NCBI GenBank assembly: GCA_018401455.1 | Contig: JAGYKU010000005.1 | Span: forward strand, 32,470 to 96,469 | DNA length: 64,000 bases | Reading direction: 5' to 3' | Source: Flavobacteriales bacterium | GTDB taxonomy: Bacteria; Bacteroidota; Bacteroidia; Flavobacteriales_D; Parvicellaceae | Shown here: positions 35,675 to 44,630 of the stretch, piece by piece | Layout of the letters: each line of letters opens with the position of its first letter | Position numbering within the stretch: the stretch's first letter is position 1 | Notes under the pieces: model-generated | Told to the model about the DNA's origin: nothing | What the model saw: only the letters and a program-made list of their open reading frames with translations | Database searches by the model: none | Translations under genes and position numbers: made by a program

Positions 35675-37939
35675 CTAATGTATAATAATTTTTTCTGTTG
35701 CAATTGCGTTATTTGAATCTGTCAATTGTATAAAATAAGTTCCTTTGGATAAATTTGTCAAGTCAATAGAGTGAAAATTTGAACCTTTAAAGTTAACAAG
35801 TTGATATACATTTTGACCTACTAAATTATAAATTACAATATTATTGATGTCATTTTGAGATGTAATATTAAAAAGTCCATCACTTGGGTTGGGATATACT
35901 TTTACATTGTTACTAATTGTTTCTGAAACACTAACATCACCTTCAATAAAAATTCCATAATCTTCTGTCTGACCTCTTTGATGATTGTTACAACCGTTAA
36001 GTGTTCCTCCTATTTCTGTTGAAGAAACTCTCATTCTCAGATAGGTGTCTTCCACAACTCCTCCTGTTGGAATAGAAATATTTCCTATTGGATTGATGCT
36101 ATTCAAACTTGTGAAGACGAGTTCAGAAGGATTATCAAAAATACCATCATTGTTATAATCAATCCAAACTTTAGTATCTTGAGGATTTGATGTGCCAGTT
36201 CTTACTTCAATACTATAATTTCCACCTTTAGCCACTTTAGTATTGTGTTCGCAAGAGAAATCTTGATATCCTTCTTCTGCGCCTATTGTACTATTATTAA
36301 TGGTCGCAATTTCTACTTTGTATATTCCATATCCACAACAATGGTCAAAAGTAATTGGCGTGCAAGCAGCATCTATTAAATTCTTACTTAAATCTACAGT
36401 GATATAATCTGTCAAAATTATCGTATCACTTCCATAGGTATTTGTAGCAATTAATTGAACAGAATATGTTCCGTCTGTGGTATAGGTATGTGTTGGGTTT
36501 TTTGCTACACTGATGCCTCCATCACCAAATTCCCATGCCCATCCGATTGGAATATTTGTAGATAAATCACTAAATGAAACAGTGCCGTCACAAGTTATAA
36601 TTTTGTTGGAAGTGAAATTAGCTTCGGGTTTGAGTTGTAATTGCTCAACAAATACAGTGTAATCTTCGCATTGTCCATACTGTGGATTTACACATGGGCC
36701 TGGAGGAGTTGATAAATCATAATCAGCAATAACTCTCATTCTTAAAGCTGTATTCAATACCGCATTAGAAGGAATAACAACAGACGCTGAGGTTCCATTT
36801 GCACTTGTAGAAGAAGCGATTAACTCAGTAGTAGGATTAAAAACGCCATCATTATTCCAATCTATCCAAGCTTTACAATTATGAAAAGTAGGAGCGCTGT
36901 GTGTAGCAGAAAATGAGTAAGTTTGTCCTGCATAAACTGTGGTTTGATCGCAAGTGAAATCTGAATATCCTTCGGAAGCATTTCCAGAATTTTTATTGAT
37001 AGAATTGAAAGTGACATTCGTAATTCCAAATCCTAGAGAGCCATCTTGAGTCATTGGCGTACAAGAAGCAGTTACAGGTGAATTTCCAGAAAGGTTTACA
37101 TCAATATAATTTGTTATAGTTTCTGTATCAGAACCAAAAGCATTCGTTACAGTAAGCGAAACTGTAAATTGACCAGTAGAAGTATAAGAATGAGAAGGGT
37201 TTTGTAGAGTGCTAGTATTTCCATCTCCGAAATCCCAAAGCCAAGAAGTTGGGTTGTTGAATGAATTGTCAAAAAAAGTAACGTCACCAGAACAAGTGCT
37301 AGTTGTACTTGCATTGAAACCCGCTATTGGAGGAATGTTAGGAACTTGATATTGGAAAACAATATTAGGTCTTAGATTGGAAGTCGCTTGTTGAGGCGCA
37401 CCACAAACTCCTGATGCATCTTGAAAATTATATAAAACAGAATTGTTACCTGTTTGAGTGTAAGTCATTTGTGCATTGTTGGTAAAAGCACTATTGTTAA
37501 AACAAGTTTCGACAATGATGTTGGAAACACCATCCCAGAAATACGGTGAACTGAATGAATGAAAATTTAAGCCATTGGTTTCAGAATAATTGGTTGGGCC
37601 AAATACCGTGGTCAAACCTCCTTGAAATTGAGTCCCACCTCCAAATTGAGATAAAGCAGTGTTTCCAATTCTAATTTGAAATCCTGAAAGTGGAGTTCCA
37701 TTGGCATTTTGAACATTAAAACTAAGTCCCAAGATATTTCCAGATGACATTCCAGCGGCATTAAGTTCTGAAGCTGTAATTAAGATTTGATGTTTTGATC
37801 CCCAATACCAATTCCCATAAGGAGCAGGGTAGGTGGTAGGAGAATTTACTTGCGTTCCCGTTCCGATGGTAATATTCGTTTGACTCCAAACATTAGAACC
37901 GATTAAAAGTAGTAGTAAGAATGTAAATATTGATTTCAT
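35675..37939 (-). CDS. T9SS type A surface protein with PKD and GEVED domains
   Basis: 754 residues with a signal peptide ending at NVWSQ. Order: an N-terminal beta domain (~25-200), PKD domain 1 (WLWDFGDGNTSTLQNPSHSY), a GEVED domain (GYSDFTCDQTTVYAG...WIDWNNDGVFNPTTEL), PKD domain 2 (WAWEFGDGG, KNPTHTY), a second GEVED domain (WIDYNNDGIFDNPSEL) and the type A sorting domain (VYPNPSDGLFNI, LSKGTYFIQL). GEVED domains commonly occur in secreted proteases and adhesins; no catalytic domain is visible. First gene of the three-gene surface-protein operon. Confidence 0.87.
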   Translation of the reverse strand: MKSIFTFLLLLLIGSNVWSQTNITIGTGTQVNSPTTYPAPYGNWYWGSKHQILITASELNAAGMSSGNILGLSFNVQNANGTPLSGFQIRIGNTALSQFGGGTQFQGGLTTVFGPTNYSETNGLNFHSFSSPYFWDGVSNIIVETCFNNSAFTNNAQMTYTQTGNNSVLYNFQDASGVCGAPQQATSNLRPNIVFQYQVPNIPPIAGFNASTTSTCSGDVTFFDNSFNNPTSWLWDFGDGNTSTLQNPSHSYTSTGQFTVSLTVTNAFGSDTETITNYIDVNLSGNSPVTASCTPMTQDGSLGFGITNVTFNSINKNSGNASEGYSDFTCDQTTVYAGQTYSFSATHSAPTFHNCKAWIDWNNDGVFNPTTELIASSTSANGTSASVVIPSNAVLNTALRMRVIADYDLSTPPGPCVNPQYGQCEDYTVFVEQLQLKPEANFTSNKIITCDGTVSFSDLSTNIPIGWAWEFGDGGISVAKNPTHTYTTDGTYSVQLIATNTYGSDTIILTDYITVDLSKNLIDAACTPITFDHCCGYGIYKVEIATINNSTIGAEEGYQDFSCEHNTKVAKGGNYSIEVRTGTSNPQDTKVWIDYNNDGIFDNPSELVFTSLNSINPIGNISIPTGGVVEDTYLRMRVSSTEIGGTLNGCNNHQRGQTEDYGIFIEGDVSVSETISNNVKVYPNPSDGLFNITSQNDINNIVIYNLVGQNVYQLVNFKGSNFHSIDLTNLSKGTYFIQLTDSNNAIATEKIIIH
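35679..35754. repeat. 76-bp perfect repeat encoding the T9SS sorting tail, copy 2
   Basis: Partner of 34499-34574. The surrounding protein sequence is similar but not identical, so the perfect part has been duplicated or homogenised recently. Confidence 0.85.
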
Positions 37940-38185
37940 ATTAGTGTTTTGTTTATCAAAAGTATAGGTTTGACGTAAATTTGAATCTAAAAGTTGTTTG
38001 ATAGGTTAGATAGTTTAATAATGCTACAAATATACAAAAGTTGTCTATTGATACACTTTTTTTTATTGCTGATTATTAAACGGTTGAAAGTTGGTGTTGA
38101 AAGTTTGAGGTTTGGTTTGAGGACTTATGATTTTTAGAGTTAGTAAAAAATCGCCAACAGTTAAAAACTAACTTTCAACCAATCC

Positions 38186-38644
38186 CTACCTCAATCTATC
38201 TACAGATTTTACTAGCTCTTCATCTTTTTTAATGCCACGATTTGCCAAGAAAATAAAAGCAAAAGAGGCAACAGGAAGAAACATTCCAATACCATATTGA
38301 ATATCTTTTTCATCGATGCCTAACTTTTTTGCTAAAGTGTAATTATCCACAAAAAGCATTGCAACGGTAAGAATTAGCAATAAATAATTGATTTTGCCTA
38401 AGTTCAATTGACGTTTTCTGTTTTTGAATTGGGTAATGCTAAACAATGCCAAAGCAAGTGATAAAGCAACTGTAATAAAATAAGGGAACCAAGTATTGAT
38501 GTTTGCGGTGTTTTTGCTCACTCCAAAAAGATAAAAAGTTACATCACCTTCTTTAGTAGGAAAAAAAGCAAATGGAAAAAACAATGTTAAAGTCATTAAT
38601 ACTACCACCAATGCTAAATATACAGTTTGAGGTCTTTGCCACAT
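38186..38644 (-). CDS. DUF4293 family membrane protein
   Basis: 152 residues with four predicted membrane helices (~8-30, ~52-70, ~86-104, ~120-137). The start (MWQRPQTVYLALV) and end (GIKKDEELVKSVDRLR) are characteristic of the Bacteroidota-only DUF4293 family, of unknown function. It is monocistronic. The 246-bp gap to the T9SS operon holds only AT-rich DNA and a short tttgaggtttgg run. Confidence 0.85.
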   Translation of the reverse strand: MWQRPQTVYLALVVVLMTLTLFFPFAFFPTKEGDVTFYLFGVSKNTANINTWFPYFITVALSLALALFSITQFKNRKRQLNLGKINYLLLILTVAMLFVDNYTLAKKLGIDEKDIQYGIGMFLPVASFAFIFLANRGIKKDEELVKSVDRLR

Positions 38645-38770
38645 ATTATTTTGAATTTGATTAAATTTCTAACGCAAAGATAGTTGTTTTGTCTAAAAAT
38701 TGAAATCATTTTTGGGAATAATGTTAATACCATATTCTAAATTAATCTAGTTTGATTACTTTTACAATTT

Positions 38771-39727
38771 ATGTATCTAGTGAAAAAGAAAAAACGACTC
38801 ATACTGTTTGCTATTGTTGCAATTTTAATTAGCGCTATGCTATGGTACTACAGAGAGAAACTTTCTTTATTTGAAGAACAACCAGAAAAACTAAGAAAAC
38901 TCTTTTTAGATGCTACTCAGATTACTAAAGTAACATGGAAACTTATTTTAACTGGAGTTGCTCTTTCATTGATTGCGGTTATTATAGATCTAATTGCTTT
39001 GGGATGGCAAAAAAGTGGATTGAGAAGATTGATAATAAAGCCAAGTGGTTCGGCCAAAATTGATTTGTGGTCTTATTTTTTGAGTGTCTTTAAAATTTAT
39101 GAAGTTTTATACTTTATTTTTACTTTAGGAATCTTCTATTTTTTTGCGAGTATTTTTTCAAAATTTGTAGATTTTAAATTAGCCAATTACATTTCTAACG
39201 TCTATTTGCAATTTGCCTTTGTTTTTATTGTCACAGATTTCAAACATTACATAGGGCATCGTTTTATGCACATCAAACCTTTTTGGGAATTGCATGCTTA
39301 TCATCATTCTGCCGAAGAATTTAATTTGCTCACGACTACGAGAGGACATTTGGTAGAAGCAGGTATTTACTATGTTTTTACTGGTTTCTTTTTTGCAGTT
39401 TTAGGTGTGCCTATCATCAATATTTTTTGGGTGTATGCCTTTAGAGAAATGTACCAATATTTACTTCATGCAGATGTGAATTGGAAGTTAGGTTTTATAG
39501 GAAAGTATATTTTAATAAGCCCAGCAGCTCACAAATTACACCACAGTATTGACGAAAAACACTACAACAAAAACTACAGCACTTTTTTCATTTGGTGGGA
39601 TTTAATTTTCGGGACTTACGAAGCGCCAAATGAAGAATACAAGATTGGAATTATAGACAATCCTTACAACAAAGTTGGTTTTTTTGAAGGACAATGGATT
39701 GGGTTTAAAAGGTTTTTGAAGTTTTAA
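38771..39727 (+). CDS. Sterol desaturase/fatty acid hydroxylase superfamily membrane protein
   Basis: 318 residues, four to five membrane helices. The di-iron histidine boxes are present: His163-x3-His167 (HRFMH), His175-x2-His178-His179 (HAYHH), His233 and His254-x2-His257-His258 (HKLHH). The family hydroxylates or desaturates lipids with O2. The substrate could be a fatty acid, ornithine lipid or carotenoid and cannot be told from sequence. Convergent with the pirin gene, 11 bp apart. Confidence 0.88.
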   Translation: MYLVKKKKRLILFAIVAILISAMLWYYREKLSLFEEQPEKLRKLFLDATQITKVTWKLILTGVALSLIAVIIDLIALGWQKSGLRRLIIKPSGSAKIDLWSYFLSVFKIYEVLYFIFTLGIFYFFASIFSKFVDFKLANYISNVYLQFAFVFIVTDFKHYIGHRFMHIKPFWELHAYHHSAEEFNLLTTTRGHLVEAGIYYVFTGFFFAVLGVPIINIFWVYAFREMYQYLLHADVNWKLGFIGKYILISPAAHKLHHSIDEKHYNKNYSTFFIWWDLIFGTYEAPNEEYKIGIIDNPYNKVGFFEGQWIGFKRFLKF

Positions 39728-39738
39728 ATACAAATCAA

Positions 39739-40611
39739 TCATAATGATGGATAAGGTACAAATCCAGTTTCATTAGGAATTTTAGGGAATTTTTGTTGAA
39801 TCCAATCTTCTTTTGCTTTTTCGATTCTTTCTTTTCTAGAAGAAACAAAATTCCAATTGATGAATCTTTTCTCTGGAAAAGGTGTTCCTCCAAAAATATA
39901 AATAGTACTGTTTGCACCAATTTCAAAAGAGCAAAGTTGACTGTTTTTAGCAATAAGAATTTGTTTTTGTGAATATTGGTTGCCATCAGTTGTGATATGA
40001 CCTTCAAGTATATAAAGGGCGCTTTCTCCAAATAATTCATTACCAATTTCTAAGGTTTGTGATTCTTCACTTTTGATTTCAATAAAATACAAACTACTGT
40101 GGACAGGAACAGGAGATTTTTTACCGAAGGCTTCACCAGCAATAAGTTTAATTTTCACACCAAATTCTTCCCATTTAGGAATTTCTTTTTCTTTGATGTG
40201 ATGAAATGAAGGTTCAATTTCTTCCAATTCTTTGGGCAATGCCACCCAAATTTGCAATCCATGAAGTATTTTTTCTGAATTTCTCAGATAATCTGGAGTT
40301 TTCTCAGAATGAACAACCCCTTTTCCTGCTGTCATCCAGTTTACAGCACCAGGTTTGATTTCCAATTCCGAACCGATACTATCCTTGTGCATTATGGATC
40401 CTTCAAACAAATAGGTGAGTGTAGAAAGTCCGATATGAGGATGTGCTAAAACATCTAAGTTTTCATTTTCTGACATTTTTGCTGGGCCCATGTGGTCAAT
40501 AAACACAAAAGGACCTACGGCTCTCTTTTGACGAAATGGCAATAATCTACCAACGATAAAGTCTCCAATTTCGGATGCTCTTTCTTCTATTACAAGTGAT
40601 ATATTCGACAT
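39739..40611 (-). CDS. Pirin family protein
   Basis: 290 residues, bicupin fold. The metal ligands of the N-terminal cupin are all present: His57, His59, His101 and Glu103 (HPHIG, HSEKTPD). The motif PFVFIDHMGP is at 34-43. Bacterial pirins are non-haem iron proteins; some are quercetin dioxygenases or redox sensors. The role here is undefined. Confidence 0.9.
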   Translation of the reverse strand: MSNISLVIEERASEIGDFIVGRLLPFRQKRAVGPFVFIDHMGPAKMSENENLDVLAHPHIGLSTLTYLFEGSIMHKDSIGSELEIKPGAVNWMTAGKGVVHSEKTPDYLRNSEKILHGLQIWVALPKELEEIEPSFHHIKEKEIPKWEEFGVKIKLIAGEAFGKKSPVPVHSSLYFIEIKSEESQTLEIGNELFGESALYILEGHITTDGNQYSQKQILIAKNSQLCSFEIGANSTIYIFGGTPFPEKRFINWNFVSSRKERIEKAKEDWIQQKFPKIPNETGFVPYPSL

Positions 40612-40726
40612 TATTGATTCAATAAATGAGTTATTGATTCCAAATATAGTAAAATTTAAAAGGAAGAAGTAAGTTTTATGGTTTAATACTATGAATAGAA
40701 ACGTGATATTTGTTTCAATTAGTTAA

Positions 40727-41213
40727 TTTTTATAGAACGCAGATAGCACAGATGAAGCAGGTATTCGCTGATTTGATCCAACTAAAAAGAATATCAAAAC
40801 TTCTTTATAACGTTATCTTTTTAAAAGTAATTATTTGAAACTGCTGTTTTGAATTTATATATTGAAATATCGTTTTGATTTCTGAACAAATCTGCGTAAA
40901 TCATAAAAATCAGCGTCATCAGTGTTCTATGAGTTGGTTTTTATAGAACGCAGATAGCACAGATGAAGCAGATATTCGCTGATTTGATCCAACTAAAAAC
41001 AATTGCAAAACTTCTTTATAACGTTATCGTTTCAAAAGTAATTATTTGAAACTGCTGTTTTGAATTTATATATATTGAAATATCGTTTTGATTTCTGAAC
41101 AAATCTGCGTAAATCATAAAAATCAGCGTCATCAGTGTTCCATGAGTTGGTTTTTATAGAACGCAGATAGCACTGATGAAGTAGCTATTCGCTGATTTAT
41201 TCCAACTAGAAAC
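40727..41213. repeat. Tandem array of a ~212-bp element, 2.3 copies
   Basis: Copies start at 40727, 40938 and 41151 (periods 211 and 213; the two-base difference is an extra AT in a tatata run). The third is truncated after about 60 bp. Each unit begins tttttatagaacgcagat and ends cagcgtcatcagtgttctat; the ends form an imperfect inverted repeat (10 of 13 bases), as in palindromic or MITE-like elements. Similar cgcagat/gctgattt words recur at 63899-63959. The 768-bp gap 40612-41379 contains only this array, AT-rich DNA and a small hairpin near the tRNA. Confidence 0.85.
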
Positions 41214-41335
41214 TGTTAAACACCTTTTTAGTGTTAGTGAATCAAATGATGTTTTATGAGTAATTATTGAATTACAAAGAAATAAAAATCTTATTAAGTA
41301 TGAGTTTGAGTTTGAGTTTTGAGGGAAAACATTCG

Positions 41336-41366
41336 GAGAGAGTCTCTTGTTCGAGACTCTTGCTCC
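41336..41366 (-). terminator. Hairpin downstream of tRNA-Leu (possible terminator)
   Basis: A perfect stem agagtctc/gagactct with a 6-base loop lies 20 bp after the tRNA on the minus strand. No T run follows directly, so termination is only likely. Confidence 0.45.
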
Positions 41367-41379
41367 TTACTGTTTTTTG

Positions 41380-41460
41380 TACCTGAGGTCGGAATCGAAC
41401 CGACACTCCAGTGGAACACGAGTTTGAGTCGTGCGCGTCTACCAGTTCCGCCACTCAGGC
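41380..41460 (-). tRNA. tRNA-Leu (CAA)
   Basis: On the minus strand, acceptor GCCTGAG pairs with CTCAGGT (terminal G-U). The anticodon stem-loop is cacgactcaaactcgtg with anticodon CAA. It has a long variable arm and T loop CGGTTCGATTCCG. CCA is not encoded. Confidence 0.93.
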
Positions 41461-41614
41461 ATTCAGTAGAAATTGGGAGTGCAAAACTAGTATAACTTTG
41501 GAATATTGACAAGAAAAAATAAAAAATATTTTAATATTCTCATTTTGCAAGTTTATCATCAGTATCGTTAATAATGTATAACTTCGCAGTTCAAACAACA
41601 AAAGGAAAAGTAAA

Positions 41615-42403
41615 ATGCTGATTGACACACATTCACACTTATACGCTAAAGATTTTGATGAGGATAGAAAAGAAGAAATTGCTTTGTGTTTGGCAAAAGG
41701 CGTGCATCAAATTTTATTGCCTAATATAGATTTAGAGTCCATAGAAGGAATGCATAACTTGGTCAAAAGTTCCCCAGATGTTTTTTTTCCGATGATGGGC
41801 TTGCATCCTTGTTCAGTTGAAGAATCGACCTACAAGAATACATTGGCAAAAATGAAAGAATTGCTTTTTGAAAAGGAAAAAGCACCTTATAAATATATTG
41901 CAGTAGGGGAAATAGGAATTGATTTATATTGGGATGTTTCTACATTAGAAATTCAAAAAGAGGCTTTTGCAACGCAAATAGAATGGGCAAAAGAATTGAA
42001 TTTACCGATTGTAATTCACGCTAGATCTTCTTTTGATGAAATTTTTGAAGTACTCAATCAACATAATGACGCTAGTTTGTCGGGTGTCTTTCATTGCTTT
42101 ACGGGCGGACAAAAAGAAGTTGAGAAAATACTCAGTTATGGCAATTTCTTAATGGGAATTGGAGGTGTTGTGACTTTCAAAAACAGTGGGTTGGCGGAAA
42201 CAATTATAAATTATGATTTATCAAACTTTATTTTGGAAACTGACGCTCCTTATTTGGCGCCAATACCTTTTAGAGGAAAAAGAAACCAAAGCAGTTATTT
42301 GCCTCTTATTGCAGATAAATTGTCAGATATATTTGAAGTTTCGGTAGATGAAATTGCAAAAATAACAACTGCAAATGCTCAGAAATTGTTTAAAATTAGA
42401 TAG
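41615..42403 (+). CDS. TatD-family metal-dependent deoxyribonuclease
   Basis: 262 residues, TIM-barrel hydrolase. The metal ligands His6 and His8 (DTHSHL) are followed by GEIGIDLYW, VIHARSSFDE, FHCFTGG and ETDAPYLAP, with full family length. TatD enzymes remove DNA 3' ends and act in repair. Monocistronic; the adjacent gaps are short and AT-rich. Confidence 0.92.
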   Translation: MLIDTHSHLYAKDFDEDRKEEIALCLAKGVHQILLPNIDLESIEGMHNLVKSSPDVFFPMMGLHPCSVEESTYKNTLAKMKELLFEKEKAPYKYIAVGEIGIDLYWDVSTLEIQKEAFATQIEWAKELNLPIVIHARSSFDEIFEVLNQHNDASLSGVFHCFTGGQKEVEKILSYGNFLMGIGGVVTFKNSGLAETIINYDLSNFILETDAPYLAPIPFRGKRNQSSYLPLIADKLSDIFEVSVDEIAKITTANAQKLFKIR

Positions 42404-42487
42404 TATTTTTTTAATTGAGATTATTTCAAAAATATATAATCCCTTTAAAGATTAACTTTACTTAACTTTAGTTGAATTTAATTAACC

Positions 42488-42495
42488 TACATTTG
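42488..42495 (+). promoter_or_regulatory. -7 element of the acyltransferase gene
   Basis: TACATTTG matches TAnnTTTG, 36 bp before the ATG. No -33 element at the right distance was found. Confidence 0.4.
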
Positions 42496-42531
42496 TATAA
42501 TTACAAATATTAATTTGAAACAATTAACATA

Positions 42532-43332
42532 ATGACACCCCAAAAAACAACTTTAGCAAGAAAAGTAAGTAACTTTATTTTGCCCGCTATGGAGAAATAC
42601 TATAGGGTAAAGTATATAGGACTCGAGAATATTCCCGACACCCCTTTTCTTGGAGTTGGAAATCATTTAGGTGTTTATTTTATTCCCGAATCTTATTTAT
42701 GGCTAGGCAAATATCACAGTTTGGACAATAAACCAAAGATGTCAGTTTTAGTTCATAAAGTTTTTAAAGAACTTACAGATGTTTTGAATTTAGGTGACGA
42801 AAGTTTTGGAATGTTGGATGCCAATCCCGAAAGTGCTCTAAATGCTTTGAAGTCTGGAAATGCTTTAACGGTTTATCCTGGTGGAGATAGAGAAAACAGT
42901 AAGGCTTTTGTTGATAGAAATAAAATAGATTTTTTTGAACATTTGGGTTATATAAAACTAGCCTTGAGAGCGAAAGTTCCCATTGTTCCCATTGTTGGAA
43001 TAGGTGGAGGAGAAACACTTTTTGTGCTGTCTTCTGGAGAACAATTTGCTAGAAGAACCCAACTGACAAAAATGTTCAAACTACACTCTTGGCCAATTTA
43101 TTGGTCCTTTCCTTTTGGTTGGCACATTGGTCATTTTCCTCATATTTCATTGCCTTTACCTTCTCAAATTACATTGAGTATTTTGCCTCCCATTTATTTG
43201 GATGAATATCACGAAAGTGCTATCGACAATCCACTAGAAATTGAACAAATCAACAAAATGGTAGTAGAAACTATGCAAAAAGAAATGGACAAATTGGCTG
43301 AAGGGAGAATTCCAATTATTGGAAAATGGTGA
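42532..43332 (+). CDS. Lysophospholipid/diacylglycerol acyltransferase-like protein
   Basis: 266 residues, soluble or peripheral. The segment LGVGNHLGVYF sits where PlsC-type enzymes have His-x4-Asp, and YPGGDREN (~116-123) is at the acyl-acceptor block. His45 is kept but the Asp five residues on is Phe50, so the catalytic dyad is not canonical. Later blocks (VPIVPIVGIGGGETLF) fit the family branch that includes DAGAT-like acyltransferases. A membrane-lipid or wax acylation role is plausible; the activity is uncertain because of the missing Asp. Confidence 0.7.
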   Translation: MTPQKTTLARKVSNFILPAMEKYYRVKYIGLENIPDTPFLGVGNHLGVYFIPESYLWLGKYHSLDNKPKMSVLVHKVFKELTDVLNLGDESFGMLDANPESALNALKSGNALTVYPGGDRENSKAFVDRNKIDFFEHLGYIKLALRAKVPIVPIVGIGGGETLFVLSSGEQFARRTQLTKMFKLHSWPIYWSFPFGWHIGHFPHISLPLPSQITLSILPPIYLDEYHESAIDNPLEIEQINKMVVETMQKEMDKLAEGRIPIIGKW

Positions 43333-43343
43333 AAAAGCTTTAA

Positions 43344-44510
43344 TTACTTCACATTAGCATACAACTTTACATCTTCTGCTGAGATTTTGTCGCTACATAA
43401 AATAATAAGTCGTTCGATAATATTTCTCAATTCTCTGATATTTCCAGTCCAATTCACCTCTTTGAGTGCTTCGTAAGCATCTTTAGAAATTGTTTTGGCA
43501 GGAATGCCTTGATCAGAACAAATCATTTCTAGAAAATAATCAGCTAAAATTGGAATGTCAGATTTTCTATCATTCAAAGAAGGAACGTGGATTGGAATCA
43601 CATTGAGTCTATGATATAAATCCTCTCTAAAATTACCCTCGGCAATTTCTTTTGCTAAATCTTTATTGGTTGCGGCAAAAACTCTAGTATCTACTTTTAT
43701 TTCTTTATCACCACCCACACGAGTAATTTTATTTTCTTGCAAAGCTCTCAATACTTTTGCTTGAGCAGAAGCTGACATATCACCAATTTCATCCAAAAAT
43801 ATGGATCCTCCACTCGCTAATTCGAACTTTCCTTCTCTAGTTTTTATCGCTGAAGTAAAAGCACCTTTTTCGTGTCCAAATAATTCACTTTCTATCAATT
43901 CTGAAGGTATAGCAGCACAGTTGACTTCAATAAATGGCATTTTCGCTCTTTCGCTTTTTTCGTGAAGTTGACGTGCCACCAACTCTTTTCCAGCACCATT
44001 CGGTCCAGTAATCAATACCCTAGCATCAGTTGGAGCCACTTTGTCAATCATCTGTTTGATTTTCATTATTGCCTCTGATTCACCTATGATGTCGGTAATT
44101 TTTCCGTTACTGACTTTTCTTTTTAGTACTTTTATTTCTTTTACAATGTCAGTCTTTTCAAGCGCATTTCTAAGAGTAACAAGCGTCCTATTTAAATCTA
44201 AAGGTTTTTCAATAAAATCGTAAGCTCCTTTTTTGATGGCTTCAACTGCTGTTTCAATATTTCCATGACCAGAAATCATTACAAAAGGAACGTCAATGCC
44301 TTTGGAAATGGCTTCTTCCAAGACCTCCATTCCATCTTTTTTAGGCATTTTGATATCGCAAAGAATTAAATCATATTTATTATTCAAAATCATTTCCAAA
44401 CCAACAGCACCATCTTCAGCAGTTTCTACTTTGAATTTTTCAAATTCTAGAATTTCCTGCAATGTGCTTCTTATTGGTCTTTCATCATCGATTACTAATA
44501 TCTTTGTCAT
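43344..44510 (-). CDS. NtrC-like sigma-54 response regulator without DNA-binding domain
   Basis: 388 residues. Receiver domain 1-120 with phosphoacceptor Asp52 (LCDIKMP) and switch Lys103. The AAA+ sigma-54 domain has Walker A GPNGAGKE at 169-176, Walker B IFLDEI at 237-242 and the sigma-54 loop as GAFTSA (216-221) instead of GAFTGA. The protein ends shortly after the AAA+ lid (NIRELRNIIERL), so the C-terminal Fis-type helix-turn-helix is missing. It may activate sigma-54 from solution or through a partner. No histidine kinase gene is adjacent. Confidence 0.88.
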   Translation of the reverse strand: MTKILVIDDERPIRSTLQEILEFEKFKVETAEDGAVGLEMILNNKYDLILCDIKMPKKDGMEVLEEAISKGIDVPFVMISGHGNIETAVEAIKKGAYDFIEKPLDLNRTLVTLRNALEKTDIVKEIKVLKRKVSNGKITDIIGESEAIMKIKQMIDKVAPTDARVLITGPNGAGKELVARQLHEKSERAKMPFIEVNCAAIPSELIESELFGHEKGAFTSAIKTREGKFELASGGSIFLDEIGDMSASAQAKVLRALQENKITRVGGDKEIKVDTRVFAATNKDLAKEIAEGNFREDLYHRLNVIPIHVPSLNDRKSDIPILADYFLEMICSDQGIPAKTISKDAYEALKEVNWTGNIRELRNIIERLIILCSDKISAEDVKLYANVK

Positions 44511-44630
44511 GGCTATAAATGAGTTACAAATTATTTACTTGCAAATATACATATTCAAAGCCAATCTCAAAATAGATTTTATTAAATGATAATATTGAAT
44601 TGAATGAAATAAGAGAACAGCAACTAACTT

